In this document: positions 25,041 through 37,169 of the stretch, piece after piece | How the letters are laid out: each line of letters starts with the position of its first letter | How positions within the stretch are numbered: the stretch's first letter is position 1 | From: Cladobotryum mycophilum | Taxonomy: Eukaryota; Ascomycota; Sordariomycetes; Hypocreales; Hypocreaceae | Reading direction: 5' to 3' | DNA length: 64,000 nt | NCBI GenBank assembly: GCA_036429605.1 | Contig: CM071590.1 | Span: 2,294,001 to 2,358,000, forward strand | Position numbers and translations under genes: made by a program | Notes under the pieces: generated by a model | Databases searched by the model: none | The model's input: only the letters and a program-made list of their open reading frames with translations | Told to the model about the DNA's origin: nothing

Positions 25041-25782
25041 CTAATTTCGGCCCTATCAAAATAGTGTCAGTTATAAGAGGCACCACCAAACCCATTTCCA
25101 ACAGAAGTGACGCCTCATCGCAAACTCACCTCTAAGAAACCCGTCATAAAGTTCGAGGGGAGTCTCCTGTCTCCCCTGAAGTTGTCGCCCTTGAAGTAAG
25201 CCATGATGTGAGTGGTCTGCTTCCAGAAGTTCATCGTCTCCTATTACAAAATCCCCAAGTCAGTATGCATGCATCCCATTCTCCAAACAGCTGCCCCCTC
25301 CCCCTCTTTTTCTTTCTTTCTTGGGGGGCGTTTCGAACCTGGTATTCGGCGTGGGACTTGAAGAGCAGAACGTCCACCACGGAGAGCTTGTTGACGAATC
25401 GGTTTCGCTCAAACTCCTGACGTATTCTTGTCCTGATGGTGGAAGGGGGCAAGGGGACGTTGTACATGGTCTGGATCTCGTTCGCCTATAATCTCTTTTC
25501 TGTCAGATCCCACCCCAATTAACCCGGCGCAGAACTATCATCGTAGTCGAGAAAAAGGTCCCATTCAGAAGAACTTTTGGACAGGGAAAACCGAATACTG
25601 GGAAGGGAGCTTTGTGGGACGTACACCTCGGATCCATTCTCGGTAGGAAGAAAGAACTCGGCGCTTGGCTTCCGACCAGTTGGCCGCTATGTACCGTGTT
25701 AGTAACATGATAATACGTGGGAAAAATTGGGGAACTCACATTGCGCCGTCTTCTTGGCGAACTGCGTCGGCAAAATGGCCAT
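25041..25782 (-). CDS. NADH:ubiquinone oxidoreductase 14.8 kDa subunit (NDUFA6/B14, LYR family)
   Basis: Five small exons on the minus strand (25782-25740, 25686-25625, 25485-25339, 25240-25130 and 25052-25041) give 124 residues, the usual size of this accessory subunit. The product sits on the matrix arm of mitochondrial complex I, where it binds the mitochondrial acyl-carrier protein. The LYR-type motif reads SYREWIR, followed by IQTMYNV, the basic TRIRQEFERNRF helix and the conserved KSHAEYQ / ETMNFWKQ block. The last exon has only 12 coding bases. One donor, GTTCGA after AEYQ, is weak but required for frame and family continuity. It shares a 0.3 kb promoter with the divergent BUD31 gene. 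Confidence 0.93.
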
Positions 25783-26096
25783 GGTGGGCAATCAATGCGT
25801 CTCTATAAGGAATCCCACGGTGCCGTGACGTTGAGTTGCAAGTCGAAGCGCATTGAGCAACAGCCTCAAACATGAAGCATCACGTGATACAAAGGCCATT
25901 ACGGGACGTGCGCCACACTTGATGGCCCCTCGAGTGTGGCTTATCTCAGCCTTTCTAGCATCTTCAATCTACCCAGGTACCTTTTGTTTACTAAAAGTCC
26001 AAGTTCATCTTCACCTTTCAGAACTTCATCTTTTTGCCTTGATTAGACGACCTTTATTCTTAGCAATTCGTATACCCCCCGGAAAAAAACACCAAG

Positions 26097-26605
26097 ATGC
26101 CCGCTATTCGACACTCCTCCAAGCGCAAGCCCCCTCCCGAGGGCTTCAGCGACATCGAGTCCGATCTGCTCATCTTCGCCAACAAGATGAAGGATGCGCA
26201 GAACAAGCCGCCGCCCCCAGGGCCGAAACACCAAGCGCAATGGGAAGTCTTCCAAATCGCCCACCAGAGGAGTCGTTACGTGTACGATTTGTACTACGAG
26301 AAGGAGGCCATCAGCAAGCAGTTATACGAGTGGTTGTTGAAGAATGGGTACGCGGACGCGATGTTAATAGCCAAGTGGAAGAAGCAGGGATACGAAAAGG
26401 TGAGTCGCTATCGCTGGGAGAGATTGCTGAGTAGTTGGGCTTTATGCTGACATTTTCGTAGCTCTGTTGCTTGCGATGCGTTCAGACGAAAGAGACAAAC
26501 TTCAACAGCACATGTATTTGCCGAGTTCCCAGGGCGCAGCTGAAAGACGACCACGATTTGCAGTGCGTCAGCTGTGGCTGCAGAGGATGCGCATCGAGCG
26601 ACTAG
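26097..26605 (+). CDS. BUD31: BUD31/G10 pre-mRNA splicing factor
   Basis: Two exons (26097-26399 and 26462-26605) give 148 residues, matching the family's usual 144-157. BUD31 (Cwc14, G10) is a core component of the activated spliceosome. The protein starts MPAIRHSSKRKPPPEGF, contains KHQAQWEVFQIAHQRSRYVYDLYY, and ends with the cysteine-rich cluster that binds zinc: LCCLRC, TCICRVPR, then CVSCGCRGCAS. All expected cysteines are present. The intron is 62 nt with GTGAGT donor and TAG acceptor. It is divergent from the complex I subunit gene. Confidence 0.96.
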
Positions 26606-26856
26606 TTCTACCTTTATTTGGGCTGAAAAGGAACAACAAAAGAGTCCGTAAAAACGGCTGGATATATAATGGCGTTTGGCGTCGGTGGTTGATGCTCAAC
26701 TATAATACCTACAAAACAACAACTGATGGGCGAGAAGGACATGTTTGCATCCAAGAGGTAGAAATCCTTTCATATGACCGGATAATGTTATGTCATAATA
26801 TCATACTGATTATCATCATTGCTGTCCAGCTTGATCCCCCCGTGATGATGTCTGAA

Positions 26857-27700
26857 TTATCTCTTCGAGAACCCTGCCCGACCCCGGCCGAATCGAATGC
26901 TTGGTGGAACAAAATGCAAAGCTGACATGGCCCCCGTGAGCTCCGCCATATCTGTGTCCTTCTGGGCACTGTCTGTCTTCTGCGGCTTGGCCTTATCCTC
27001 CTTGGTGTCAACTGGTACCAGCTTTGGCTTTGGCTGGCTGGTTTGCTGCGAAATATCTGGCTCTTGGGTGCTTGCACGGAGCCTGATCTCCTTGGGCGGC
27101 TGAGCGTTTGACGATGACCTGCGTCGGTGCCCGCCCTCGTGCAGGAGAGAACGTCTTCCATCAATACCGTCCTTGGTGACGGCGAAGAAGAAGTTCTTGG
27201 GATACAGGTGCTTGTCGATTAGATGCAGGCGTCGTTTCTGTGGTGTCATACATTTGCGATCACATCCTTCGACAAAGCAAGAATACTGCGCTACGTTAGA
27301 GCAAACTTGGTTAGAGAAACGGAGTATGTGATGATATGTAGCCTACTGTGTGTTCTCCTCTTTCTCTCGCAACCTTGGCAAGGGGATCATGGCATTCTTC
27401 AATGTGAACACCGAGGAGGTGCTCAGTAGGGAAGTTCTTTCGGCACTCAAGACAACGGTTTGTGTGGAAATTCTGGTAGTGGGCCTCGTAATCGCTGTAG
27501 AACCGGAAGCCGAGGGGCTCCTTGTGAGGGGGCAATGAGCATCTCATGGCGAACTCGTCCTGCTCGTCTGTAACGGCAGAATCTAGCTCTGTAATCTTTG
27601 AGACGTGCCGTATCTCGACGTTGGAGTCGGTAAACCGTTCAGAGTGCCCCTGCTGGGAGTCGGGTTCTAAATGCTCTTCCGGCTCTCGTGAGCGCTTCAT
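26857..27700 (-). CDS. C2H2 zinc-finger protein, ZNF511-like
   Basis: Two exons on the minus strand (27700-27347 and 27285-26857) give 260 residues. There are three zinc-finger-like units: a degenerate first unit around RCSLPPHKE...HYQNFH, the clear C2H2 unit CLECRKNF...HIEECH, and CFVEGCDRKC...HLIDKH, followed by the block YPKNFFFAVTKDGIDGRRSLL typical of ZNF511 relatives. The C-terminal third is Ser/Lys/Pro-rich and ends in a conserved-looking GAMSALHFVPPSIRFGRGR motif. It is probably nuclear; its role in fungi is not established. The donor is GTAGGC and the acceptor CGCAG; the join restores the finger. It is convergent with BUD31. Confidence 0.85.
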
Positions 27701-28468
27701 CCTTTTAATAAATTATACGGTGAGAGAGGAGAGGCTTTGGTGGGGCAAGGAATTACTTTAGATTCGGGCCAAGCGAGAAAAACGCAGTTCAAATATGACG
27801 GTGAGAACTGGTTAAAAACGATGCGAGAGACGGCGCTGAGATGCGAAGCTAAAGCAGAAGAAGAAGAAGAAGAGGTAGAGCAAAGGCGAGGGGAAGGGAA
27901 AAAAAAGGAAGCAACAACAACGGCAATAGCGACAGCGACAGCGAGTGGATTTTTGGTTTGTTCGAAGGTGGGAATACACACAGAATATTATCAAAATGCG
28001 CACTGATTTGGACGTTTACAATTGGGCATGTTGAGGTGAAGACCAGCAAGCAGCCTGATGACCTTGGGGGAGAGGTGGGGCTTCAAACTTACCCCACCGA
28101 GGAACTATGTACGAGGTACTAATACGCGGGTAGCAAGGACAGGGAATCATTCACTGAAACTACTACCAAGGGAAGCATTACCCCTCAAACAGCTTCCGAA
28201 ACTGGACGGTGCAATTCAAAGGTCGGGTCTAGATGCTGGACATGCAAAATGCTGGACATGTAAAATGCTGATCAACATATTTCATTGTCACTTGCCACTA
28301 CTATGGAGATGAAAACATCATCAGGCCATGAGAGCGATCATTTATATCGAAAGGATTGGAAGGACCGAAAAGCGGCCATATATAAATGCAATATAGAACT
28401 TTTGTTTTGCCAACACCCCGCTGTAAGAGACTTATGTCTCCCTCTTTCACATTGTATCCCAACTGATT
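27701..28468. other. Intergenic region with a GAA-rich tract
   Basis: It holds the upstream flank of the zinc-finger gene and the 3' flank of the homocitrate synthase relic. A GAAGAAGAAGAAGAA tract lies near 27,858-27,873. Short open frames here are low in complexity, and no gene is supported. Confidence 0.6.
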
Positions 28469-29416
28469 TTATGCGGCTTCCTGAATTTCGAGATGAAAGG
28501 AACGGATAATTGAATCCGTATCGTCAATGGCAAGGGGACGGATGTCAGCCATAGCCTTGATCTTTTGTGTTCTGGTTTATTTCGTCAATGGAGATTCAAC
28601 AAGATGATTGGGGGATTAGTTAAAACTTACAGTAGCTTAACTTGGTCATCGCTCATAGTAAGACCCGGTTGCTCAACACGACTCTTAATGGCATTCCATC
28701 CAGTTAGTCTGGAAGCAAAGTGAACGTATCGGTTCATGCCAAAGTCGACGGGGTTGAGAATCTCGTAGGTGCTTGGGTTATTAAGAATGGCCTTGGCGTG
28801 AATGCCTGCCTTGTGAGTAGAGGCACAAAAGCCTGTTACCGGGTTGTTAAAGGGAACGTTGATTTGAACAGCTTCAGCCACCAGGTCCTGAACTTCCTTG
28901 AGCTTCTGCAGCTTATATCTTGAAGTGACATAATCATAGCTGCCAACAATCATACGAGCAAGGAACCCACCTAAAGGCTGTATGGATGTTAGCAAAGTCA
29001 TCAGCCATAGAAAAGCTCGGGGAAACCTACCGTAATTCCATTTCTCTCACCAATGCCGAGCACAGACACGTCCACATCTATTGTAATTTACAAGTTAGGC
29101 TATGTTGAATAATTATTTCCCCAATATAGGGGGTGAGCGTGAGCGTGAGCGTGAGTAATGTGGTGTGGTCAACTTACGGGTCGCTCCAGCTTCCAGAGCG
29201 GCATGAGCATTGGCTATAGCACACCCTGTATCATTGTGGAAATGGGTCTCAATATCGCACTTGACGACGGATCTCAAGGTCCTGACAAGATCGTAGACTT
29301 GTCGTGGAGTAGCACAACCGACTGTCAGCCACACCAACACGGTGGACGCCAATCTGATCGACGGCGCGATACAGCGAAAGCAGGTCGACGAGGTCGGATG
29401 GCGGGGCAGACGAGAA
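28469..29416 (-). pseudogene. Homocitrate synthase relic, 5'-truncated and frameshifted
   Basis: Homocitrate synthase makes the first committed step of fungal lysine synthesis (acetyl-CoA + 2-oxoglutarate). The second half is recognisable on the minus strand in exons 29416-29178, 29077-29031, 28977-28631 and 28571-28469. They give SDLVDLLSLYRAVDQIGV, VGCATPRQVYDLVRTLR, IETHFHNDTGCAIANAHAALEAGAT, VLGIGERNGIT, HKAGIHAKAILNNPSTYEI, VHFASRLTGWNAIKSR and a terminal ADIRPLAIDDTDSIIRSFH. The N-terminal catalytic half, including the usual STLREGEQF motif, is absent upstream. The sequence before SDLVDLL is decayed, and between GVAD and VGCATP two bases are missing near 29,322. The four exons otherwise splice cleanly, so decay may be recent. 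A functional copy is expected elsewhere in the genome. Confidence 0.88.
29128..29156. repeat. GTGAGC hexamer repeat in an intron of the relic
   Basis: About four GTGAGC/GTGAGT units in tandem, lying in the intron between the first two recognisable exons of the homocitrate synthase relic. Confidence 0.75.
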
Positions 29417-31126
29417 GGTTGTGAACAAAGTACTGGCTGTGACGCATCAATATCGAGATCGGAACGACAGCGCGAACAGCTGCATTCGTAGTGGACCCAC
29501 GTCCTAGGATTACTTGCTGCCAGCGCTACTCATGTCCCTAGCATCCAGCGTACCTATCGAATCACGGGTTGGAGTTTACCAACTGTTTGTTCTACATGCC
29601 TACCAAAGGTAGTAGTAGTGTAAGGTAATGGATATGAATAAAGCTATATACTAGCACCCACTATACAAGTAGGTAGATAGTCAATGATTTCTATTCAGGT
29701 ATTTTCCAAGATGTATTGAAATTCAATAACAACTGCAATGGTCAAATTCAAATTCAATGCGCTTCGCATCCAATTGCGTCAGAAATGGCCATAATCACAA
29801 GTCAAGCACTTGAGTCAAAAGTCTGCAGCACTAGGGCGGGCACCTGAAGACTTGGTTTCAAGGGGGGGTTATAGTGCGTGTGCGGATGAGGTGGTGACTC
29901 TTTCAACTTGGGGCATGGTTGGAATAAAATGCCTGCTAAATGCGGTTAACTTGATTAAAATTAAAGATGCAAAAGTTATTTACGAGTTTATTTGATTAAT
30001 TTTTTTTTTAAAAAAAAAATTAAAAAAATTAATTTTTTTTAATTTTATTCAATGACGTGGTCGTTGGATACTTGCTTTAGGAGTTGGATGTAGGAAGGGA
30101 GAACTTGCGGGTGTAGCATGAGGATGTCGTACCTTGATATTTGTAGCTTATGCTGTCAGACCTTTTCTCTCCCTAGGGATTGTGCACGCTGGCAGGGTAA
30201 CAAAAAAGGTTCACTGTAGAAAAGTTCTGGTGTCAGATGCGACGTCGCGACAGTGGCGCGATCCCCTTCTTTTAGTACCTGTCTTCAGTTGGCTGCGCTG
30301 CTTGCTCACTTTAAATTACCTCCAGCGCTGTGCCTAGTACGCCATAGTCGTCTCTAGGGCACCCGTGGGACCACTTGGTTGCAAGTCGACGGGAGAGAGA
30401 AAAAAGAAATGAGTCAATGGCTCCCTAAACGTGCGATCCCTCAGACTAGCTCCATCGTTAGATGAATAATATCGTTGCATCCCATTCATCCATCCATCCA
30501 GTCATTCATTCATTCATCCCGCTAACTTTGGCTCGTTGCGTGCGAGGCGAGAGGTGTGGCTTATCATTCATCGTCATCACAGGCCGTACGTACGTAGCGA
30601 AGCCACACCAACCGAAGAATTCCCAGCGCTTCCCAGCATCTTGGAAACTTTACCTACGCAAACTACTCACCTTGCGTTAAACCTTGCGGGGTTCAAACTT
30701 CAAAGGAGGACGGACGCTCACTTTATTTTCCATCCTCTTCTCGCTCTGCGTGACATGCATGACTTTTCCTTCACTTCTGTCGCAATCCGCCACTGACGAA
30801 GCCACCAGAGTTGAAATTACAAAATTTCTCGGAGCTCCATTTTTCTCTACATCATTCACTTCACCACCACAAATGTTCTCTCTCCCAGCCAACGCCTCGA
30901 TTTGCGCAAACCGAGCCCCGTCTCAGCTTTCCCGATCCGACCCGTCTTCGAGTGATGGAATGTCAGCTTGGCTGCGATTTGCGTTTTCGAGAGCATGAGA
31001 CGACTTTGTAGCTGACGTTTGTTTCCCTTTTGAATACCCTCGCGCCGACGGCCGATCGTGTTTTTATATCCCATCGCCTTCCGTTCGCTCGTTCGTCGGC
31101 TTTCGACGTGGAGAGCCATCTACGAA
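29417..31126. other. AT-rich intergenic region
   Basis: It lies between the broken end of the homocitrate synthase relic and the EST1-like gene. The first 600 bp are notably AT-rich and include a near-pure A/T block; the last 700 bp look like a normal promoter and leader. No missing 5' exons of homocitrate synthase were found in it. Confidence 0.6.
29994..30050. repeat. Palindromic A/T block
   Basis: Alternating homopolymer runs (T11-A10, TT, A7, TTAA, T8) form a self-complementary A/T-only block of over 50 bases. It may be a DNA unwinding or hairpin-prone site, or a decayed element end. Confidence 0.7.
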
Positions 31127-33991
31127 ATGGCCTCTTCCTCCATACCCTCGGCCAGCGAGTCGTGGCAGTAAGTCTACCATGTCTCCTCCCCTGTTATTCT
31201 CTCTGTCTGTGTACTGATGATGCGTGTTTAGTGGCGCCTTGAAACTACGCAAACATCTGTTGAAACATCTTGACAAACTCCAAACCTCCAACGCTCCTGG
31301 AGTGGATGTCGCACAGTTTGAGACCATCGACAGCTTTTTAGACAGGTATGCGATTCACTTATGAGGCAGCGCACAAAACGTCCTCGATTAACAACCCCCT
31401 GCCAGGTTCCGTCTAGCTTGTGTCTCGACCATATTCTTCGATTTCGATTATGCCGTCTCCGAAAACGCTGAAGAAGCCTTGTGGCTCATGCACACCTCGA
31501 TTAACGCGGAATATCGACGAATCGTAGGCCGGCTTAAGCAGTCTTCCCATGCCGTCGAGAAACGGAAAGTCGAGAAAATGTACAACAATTTTTTACGCAT
31601 TGCCCAGAAGTTCTACAAGGCATATATCCAGCGCCTCTCCGCCCGTTATGATATACAGGAGCTTAAACGAGTTGCAATGGGGATCGAGGTTGAACAACTC
31701 CCCACCGAAGACACCATCAGCCCGGTTCCTGAAGAACTGCGGGTAAAGGTCTTGAAATCCTGCCATCTGACCCTGATTCGTTTGGGGGATTTGACACGCT
31801 ACAGAATTCAGGCCAAGCATAGAGGCTCTGGATATGAGTCTGCCTTGGCGTACTATGGACTGGCTCACCACCTAAAGCCCCACTCAGGCTTTGCCTTTCA
31901 TCAAATGGGAATCGTCCACCTTGACCAAGGCAATCATCTGGACGTTGTTTACCATTTTTATCGAGCGTGGGCGGTAGAAAAGCCCCATCCAAACGCCAAG
32001 CCGAATCTGGAATCCGAGTTCAAGGCCCTTCAGATAAGCAATAACAGCTCGAAATCTAAGCCCAATGCATCTGTTCCGCAAGATGCTATGACTATGTGGT
32101 TCGTTCGGCTTCACGCTCAGTTCTATAAAGGGGAAGCATACGGGTCAAAAGAAGATGAACTTGAAAAGGAAGTGATGCATCGATTGGAAATGGTTGGCCG
32201 GAACGAAGCTCCCGTACATAACTTGTTGAAGATGGCGCTGGTAAATATGTCAGCGCAGCATATTGCAGCTTCCAAGTATCGTGGTAAGAAATATCCTCCA
32301 ATGAAACATCTCCAAAGCTCTAACACGTAGCAGAAAAACAAACCGAAGCCGCTTCCCGTTTCTACCAGTACGCGCTGCGTTTCAACGTCCGATTTATCCT
32401 CACATTCTGTGGAGTTCTTGAGGCTGAACTCAACGAGACTTCAAGTGTGAGAGATGTCTTGGACACCTCGGATGCGGTTGCAAAACCGTCCGTGGTCGAA
32501 TCGCTTCTCCCAGTTTTGAGGACTTACTGCATATGGCTGGCTGCTCATCGTCAGGAGATGTTTGGCGCAGTCGATGCCTTTGGGAGTCTGATTCCTAACA
32601 TGATTCAGAATCTCGCGCGGGTTTTCACCCTCCTTTGTGTTGAAACATACAACCAACAGAATCTGAAGACCGCCCCATACATGCTCATGGAGGACATTGA
32701 AATCAGTGGATTTCGTCCACTGAGTGACAATCAAGTCCCTGAAGGCTGCAGATTCTTTTACGGCGAAGATGGCAACTCTAAACCATATCCTCCAAGCCCT
32801 GAACAGCGTCTTGATGCACAAGGGGAGAAGGCAGCCAGAATTCTCGATATTTTGCGCTGCGCTTACTTCTTCACAGAGGATGAGGCGGTGCCCTTGACCT
32901 ATCGCATCGAATCAAATACCCTAGTCTTTGAATACCAACCTGTCACGGAGCAAAAGCAGCCTATTGTAACTGCGGCACCTAGCTCGAATCACTCTGACAA
33001 ATTAACTGCCTCATCTCAACAGAAAATTAAGAAAGCAAATGGTCAGATAAAGCCTGCACCGACGACTCAGGTATCTGTCACGGAGGCACCTCAAACTCAA
33101 ACGCGTTCTGAGGTGAACGTGAGCAAACCATCCCAGGAGGTTTCGAGCAATAGCAATTACGAGTTGTCCTGCGACATGGATGATGCCGATAGCACGGTAA
33201 TCAATATGCTGACCCCCTTCCTCAAGCCACCAACACCACAGCCTCAGCAGCACCCTCGGTCTCCCGCAGAATCCTCATACGGAATGCACACACACACTGC
33301 GAATGAGTTGTTTGCCTCTTTTGATGTCGAGCCAACCCCTACAAAATCTATCCCTTCTGGGAAGTTTGAACCGTTGCCTTGGGGCTGGTTTAACACTCCT
33401 AATCCAGACAAAGCACAGGATTTGGTTTCATCTGCAGGGAAGGATGCTTTTAATGGGCATCATAGCGCAACACAGTCTCCTAATTTGTCCATAGCGGCTG
33501 CCAAATTCCCTGAGGATCCTTTCGCGACCCCCGGCCGCCATTCGTCTGGCGCGTTTGCCCGAAATACGGCAGGCGATATTGGTAGCCCATCCAATGTTGC
33601 CACCGAGAGCGCTCATAGGGAGCGCCTGCTCCAGACATTCGGTAAATCCAGTGCGCCGCGGTCATCGTCGTTTAGTCAGTGGTCGCAGAACCCGAACCCT
33701 GCGAGACAACAAGTACCAGCGGCGTCTGCTTGGGGGCTGCGGGCCTTTGAAAACGTACCTTTCTCGTCTGGCTACTCTGGGTTTTCTCATCCCAGCAGTC
33801 TTTATCATGGGACCCCGGTGAATGGGTCACTCTATAATGCCCCCGTTGCCAATGATCTCGCACGAAGTCTTTCCCAAGACGCATTCCATCGAGAAGCGGG
33901 ACAGCATTTGGGCAGACACTTCCAAATTGATGAGACTACCTCCAACTATGATGAAGCGATTCTCAAGGCAGCCTATCAGGGACCCAGGTAA
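31127..33991 (+). CDS. EST1/EBS1/SMG7-like nonsense-mediated decay factor
   Basis: Four exons (31127-31167, 31232-31345, 31406-32283 and 32331-33991) give 897 residues. The N-terminal half is the 14-3-3-like/TPR module of the EST1/SMG5-7 family. Visible blocks are GALKLRKHLLKHLDKL, FRLACVSTIFFDFDYAV, a helical stretch ending RYDIQELKR, and the hallmark GSGYESALAYYGLAHHLKP...GMGIVHLDQ-like segment with VYHFYRAWAVEKPHP. Relatives bind phospho-Upf1 and drive mRNA decay; yeast Est1 also acts at telomerase. The C-terminal 450 residues are Ser/Pro/Gln-rich and disordered, with no PIN nuclease domain, so it resembles SMG7/EBS1 more than SMG6. Intron 3 (GTAAGA...TAG) is needed to leave a stop at 32,330. 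Confidence 0.88.
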
Positions 33992-34637
33992 AGGAAGGGA
34001 TGCTTATTCTCTACTGAGATGTCTTGGTTAGAGGCTTGTGACGTTTTGGGGTCAACCTCCATGTTTCGCCATTATCTATCCATGTTATCGGGCATTCCGA
34101 ACCGAACTCGACGATGATGGATGTTTGATGATCCTGTTTATAGTCGGTGTATGGATTGACATTGCTGACACTTTATTGTGCCGTGGGGTCCAAGAGTTCT
34201 CACCCGACGAAAAGTTGGAATCGTCACGCAGGGCTATGGGCGGAATGCAACCTAGCTTGCTCATTGGAGGCTGTGATGGCACTGAAGAGTGGGCTATGAT
34301 GAGTAGGGCTATTGCATGGCTTCTTGACAGCTGAAATAGGCTGTGGATGGGAAATTGCACAATTGTTTGAGTCCGGTCATGGGGTCATATGGGTTTGCAG
34401 AGCAAAAGCATGATTCTATCATTCATTTGTTTTTGATTGCTTAAACAAAATCAAGTCGGATCGTGGAGGATGCCGATTCACTATGCGAGAGGGGCCGCAG
34501 CCACAGGGCCCCCATTTGATGCAAAACGCCGTTGTTGAAACCGTTTTCCCATTTCCCCCAGTTTTGTCCCTCAACGCCGAGTCATATCCATCCCTAAAGG
34601 AATGGGTCTACAAGAACACTCTTTTGGTGTTTTACGC
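33992..34637. other. Convergent intergenic region
   Basis: It holds the 3' flanks of the EST1-like gene (+) and adenosine kinase (-). Short open frames only; I see no gene or repeat. Confidence 0.6.
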
Positions 34638-36036
34638 TTATGCCAGGTATGCTTGCTTGGGGAAGGGGTATCTAAGAGAGACAGAAGTCAGCTTTAATTT
34701 GTTCACAAAAAAACCATGGATACGGTGCTTGCTTCTTTTGACTGTCTGCTCAAGGTGAAGGAACTGAATGATAGCGCAATGAAGAATAAACTTACGATGG
34801 TCCAAGCTCCTGGATGCTCAACTTGGCGAGCCACTGGCCCATGTCAATGCAGGTCTCCAGAGACTTGCCCTCGACGAGACCAGCAAGGAGACCGCCGGCG
34901 AAAGCATCTCCAGCACCGTTGGTGTCGGTGATCTGGCTCTTGTCAATGGCATGGACGGGGAACTCCTTGATCTCATCCTCGCCCTGGATGGCAACCAGAG
35001 TAGGGTCGGTGCCCTGGGTGATGATGGCAATGCGCTTTCTCTTAGTGTTCTCCTTGGGGAGGTTGGCAAGGTGCCTGGCAACATCCTTGGGCTCCTTGGA
35101 AGACAGGCCGTGAGACTCGGCGTAGGCGGCAGCCTCGGTCTCATTGCCAATGATGTAATCCCAGTAAGGGGCGCTCTTGTCGACAGGGTCCTTGAAGAAT
35201 TGAGGGATGAAAGGGGCAGAGAGGGACAGGACGAAGGGCTTGTTGTGCTCAGCGGCCTGGTAGGCGAGCTCCATGATGGCCTCGGGAGAGACTGAATAAT
35301 ACTTGATTAGTCTGTGATAGCAATTGAATTTGGTATTAGCAAGATAGTTTACCGGTGAAGTGGAAACCACCAATGTAGTAGATATCGGCGTTCTCAACCA
35401 GCTTCCAGATCTCGGGGCTCTTCAAGTGGTCAAGACCGTAGTGGTTGGCGGCACCAAGGTCAGTGCACAAGCTACGGTTGTGTCCAGTGATGATGGCACC
35501 GCATCGTCCGGTGGGCTTGCCTTCCTCAATTCGGTACTCGACACGGAGGCCGGCTTTCTTGACGGCATCACGCAGAATGGCCGAGTACTTGTCCTCACCG
35601 GCACCGCCGAGGTAGACGACGCTGTTGGGGGGCAGAAGGTACTGGGCGCCACGAGCGCTGTTCTGAGCGGCACCGCCAGCAATCAGCTTGGCCTCGTAGT
35701 TGTTGAGGAGGTCCTCGTAGAGAGGAATGTGCTTCTCCTCGGCGAGGATGGCATCATTGGCCTTGAGGTCGTACTTGGCGAGCAGAGCCTCGTCACCGAA
35801 GGCCTGGATGTCTAGATAGTGCGGCACACGTACAAGGTAAGCGAGAGAATATTCTTTTGGATTACGACTAAGGAATGGGTGATTGCCCCCCGTATTTTTC
35901 TGGTGGGGGGAGGTTGGATTGAATTTGTACCCAATCTAGTTCTACGCAAGCGATTGAGAGGAAAGGAGGGGGGGTTTAACTTACCGAGAAGGGGGTTCTC
36001 GAGGCAGAGAAGAGAGTATTCCTTAACGGGAGCCAT
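34638..36036 (-). CDS. ADO1: Adenosine kinase (PfkB family)
   Basis: Four exons on the minus strand (36036-35985, 35811-35353, 35291-34796 and 34671-34638) give 346 residues, the usual length. The enzyme phosphorylates adenosine to AMP in the cytosol, recycling adenosine released from the S-adenosylmethionine cycle. Motifs visible are the N-terminal LLCLENPLLG and DIQAFGD, the substrate-side GGAAQNSARG, the YLGGAGEDKY and TGRCGAII strands, and the PfkB signature DTNGAGDAFAGG with the catalytic aspartate. The last exon codes only SYPFPKQAYLA and stop; it is separated by a 124-nt intron and is easily missed, since the frame also stops just after the donor. The match to the conserved C-terminus supports it. 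Confidence 0.96.
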
Positions 36037-37169
36037 GATTGCTGGATTGTAGAGCAAGAACCTGTTCAAAAATAAAAATAAAAACTAGAGCGAGAAAGAA
36101 CAGAGAGAGGGGGAGAGAAGAGAGGAAGAAGAAGAAGGAGAAGAAGGAGAAGAGGATTCAGGAATTGGAAAAAGAGGATGGATGGAGGGGCAGGACCGTA
36201 ATAATTTAGTCCATTTCCCGATTTGTGGTGGGGGGAGGGGTGTCGAGAGGTACCCTTGTACCCAACCATATCATGATCCTGCGCATATTATCATCCATAC
36301 ATCTGACATTGCATGCATACCTAAGGTACGTGGTTGGTTAGTACTACTAGGTACTATAGGTAGTCTGCCTCGAGTGATTCAGGCTCCTCCCGTAATCCAT
36401 TTGCGGGGAGAGGGTTTCCCTGTGGTTGAGCATATTCTGGGCACACCGCTAGAGACGATGATGAATGTGGGTAGACTATGATGCAGAGTCTAGAATAGAG
36501 ATTAAGATTAATAGAATAATGGTCATGGAATGGAGTTATGAGATGTCAAAGTCTTAAGCAGAGTATGGAGATGTATGCCGTGCGGTAACATGTTCAAGTT
36601 GCCTAATTAGGGTAGACTACTTACTACAAAGAAGGCATCATCATCAATGGCGAAGGTTGTAGTATTAATTACGGTTCCAATTAAAGCGCATCTTACCTAT
36701 AAGTGTGCATGCACTCTACACTATGGCTGATATGATAGTCAAAGGATTCAATCCAACGAGCTACACACACCCCGTCCACGTATCATGGTGACAGTGCTAG
36801 GATTGTAATTGTAAAATTGGTGCCCATTGGCAGCTTGACTTCTCTTGACCTACCTTCCATTGTATCTTGAATCAACATCAACTTTTAGCAGACCCTATCC
36901 TTATGCCCAAATGCCCCCAGAGGCCAGGGGCTAGCACCCCAGTAAGAAGTCCTGTCGCTCAGTTTTGGTCGCCCCCTGACCAGCAAATTTGGAGCTGCGT
37001 CAAAGCCATTCACACTCATAATGTCGGAAGTAGGCCAGCAGATTGTTTGCACAAAAATTGTCATCAAAGTACTTGCTTTAGGCGCCAGAAGTTTTTTTCC
37101 TTAGCAGTACCATCCATATAAGCAAGCCACTGTAACACCATCCCAATGAGACCATGAAATCCAGCCGCC
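36037..37169. other. Intergenic region upstream of adenosine kinase
   Basis: It contains a purine-rich GAGAAGAAG tract (36,090-36,160) just before the adenosine kinase ATG, a GGTACCTAGTACC-like patch at about 36,325-36,360, and the 3' flank of the uL2 gene. No gene was seen. Confidence 0.6.

Noticed and set aside
28469..29416. Functional homocitrate synthase gene
   Set aside because: The N-terminal half is absent upstream and a two-base loss breaks the remaining frame, so it is called a pseudogene.
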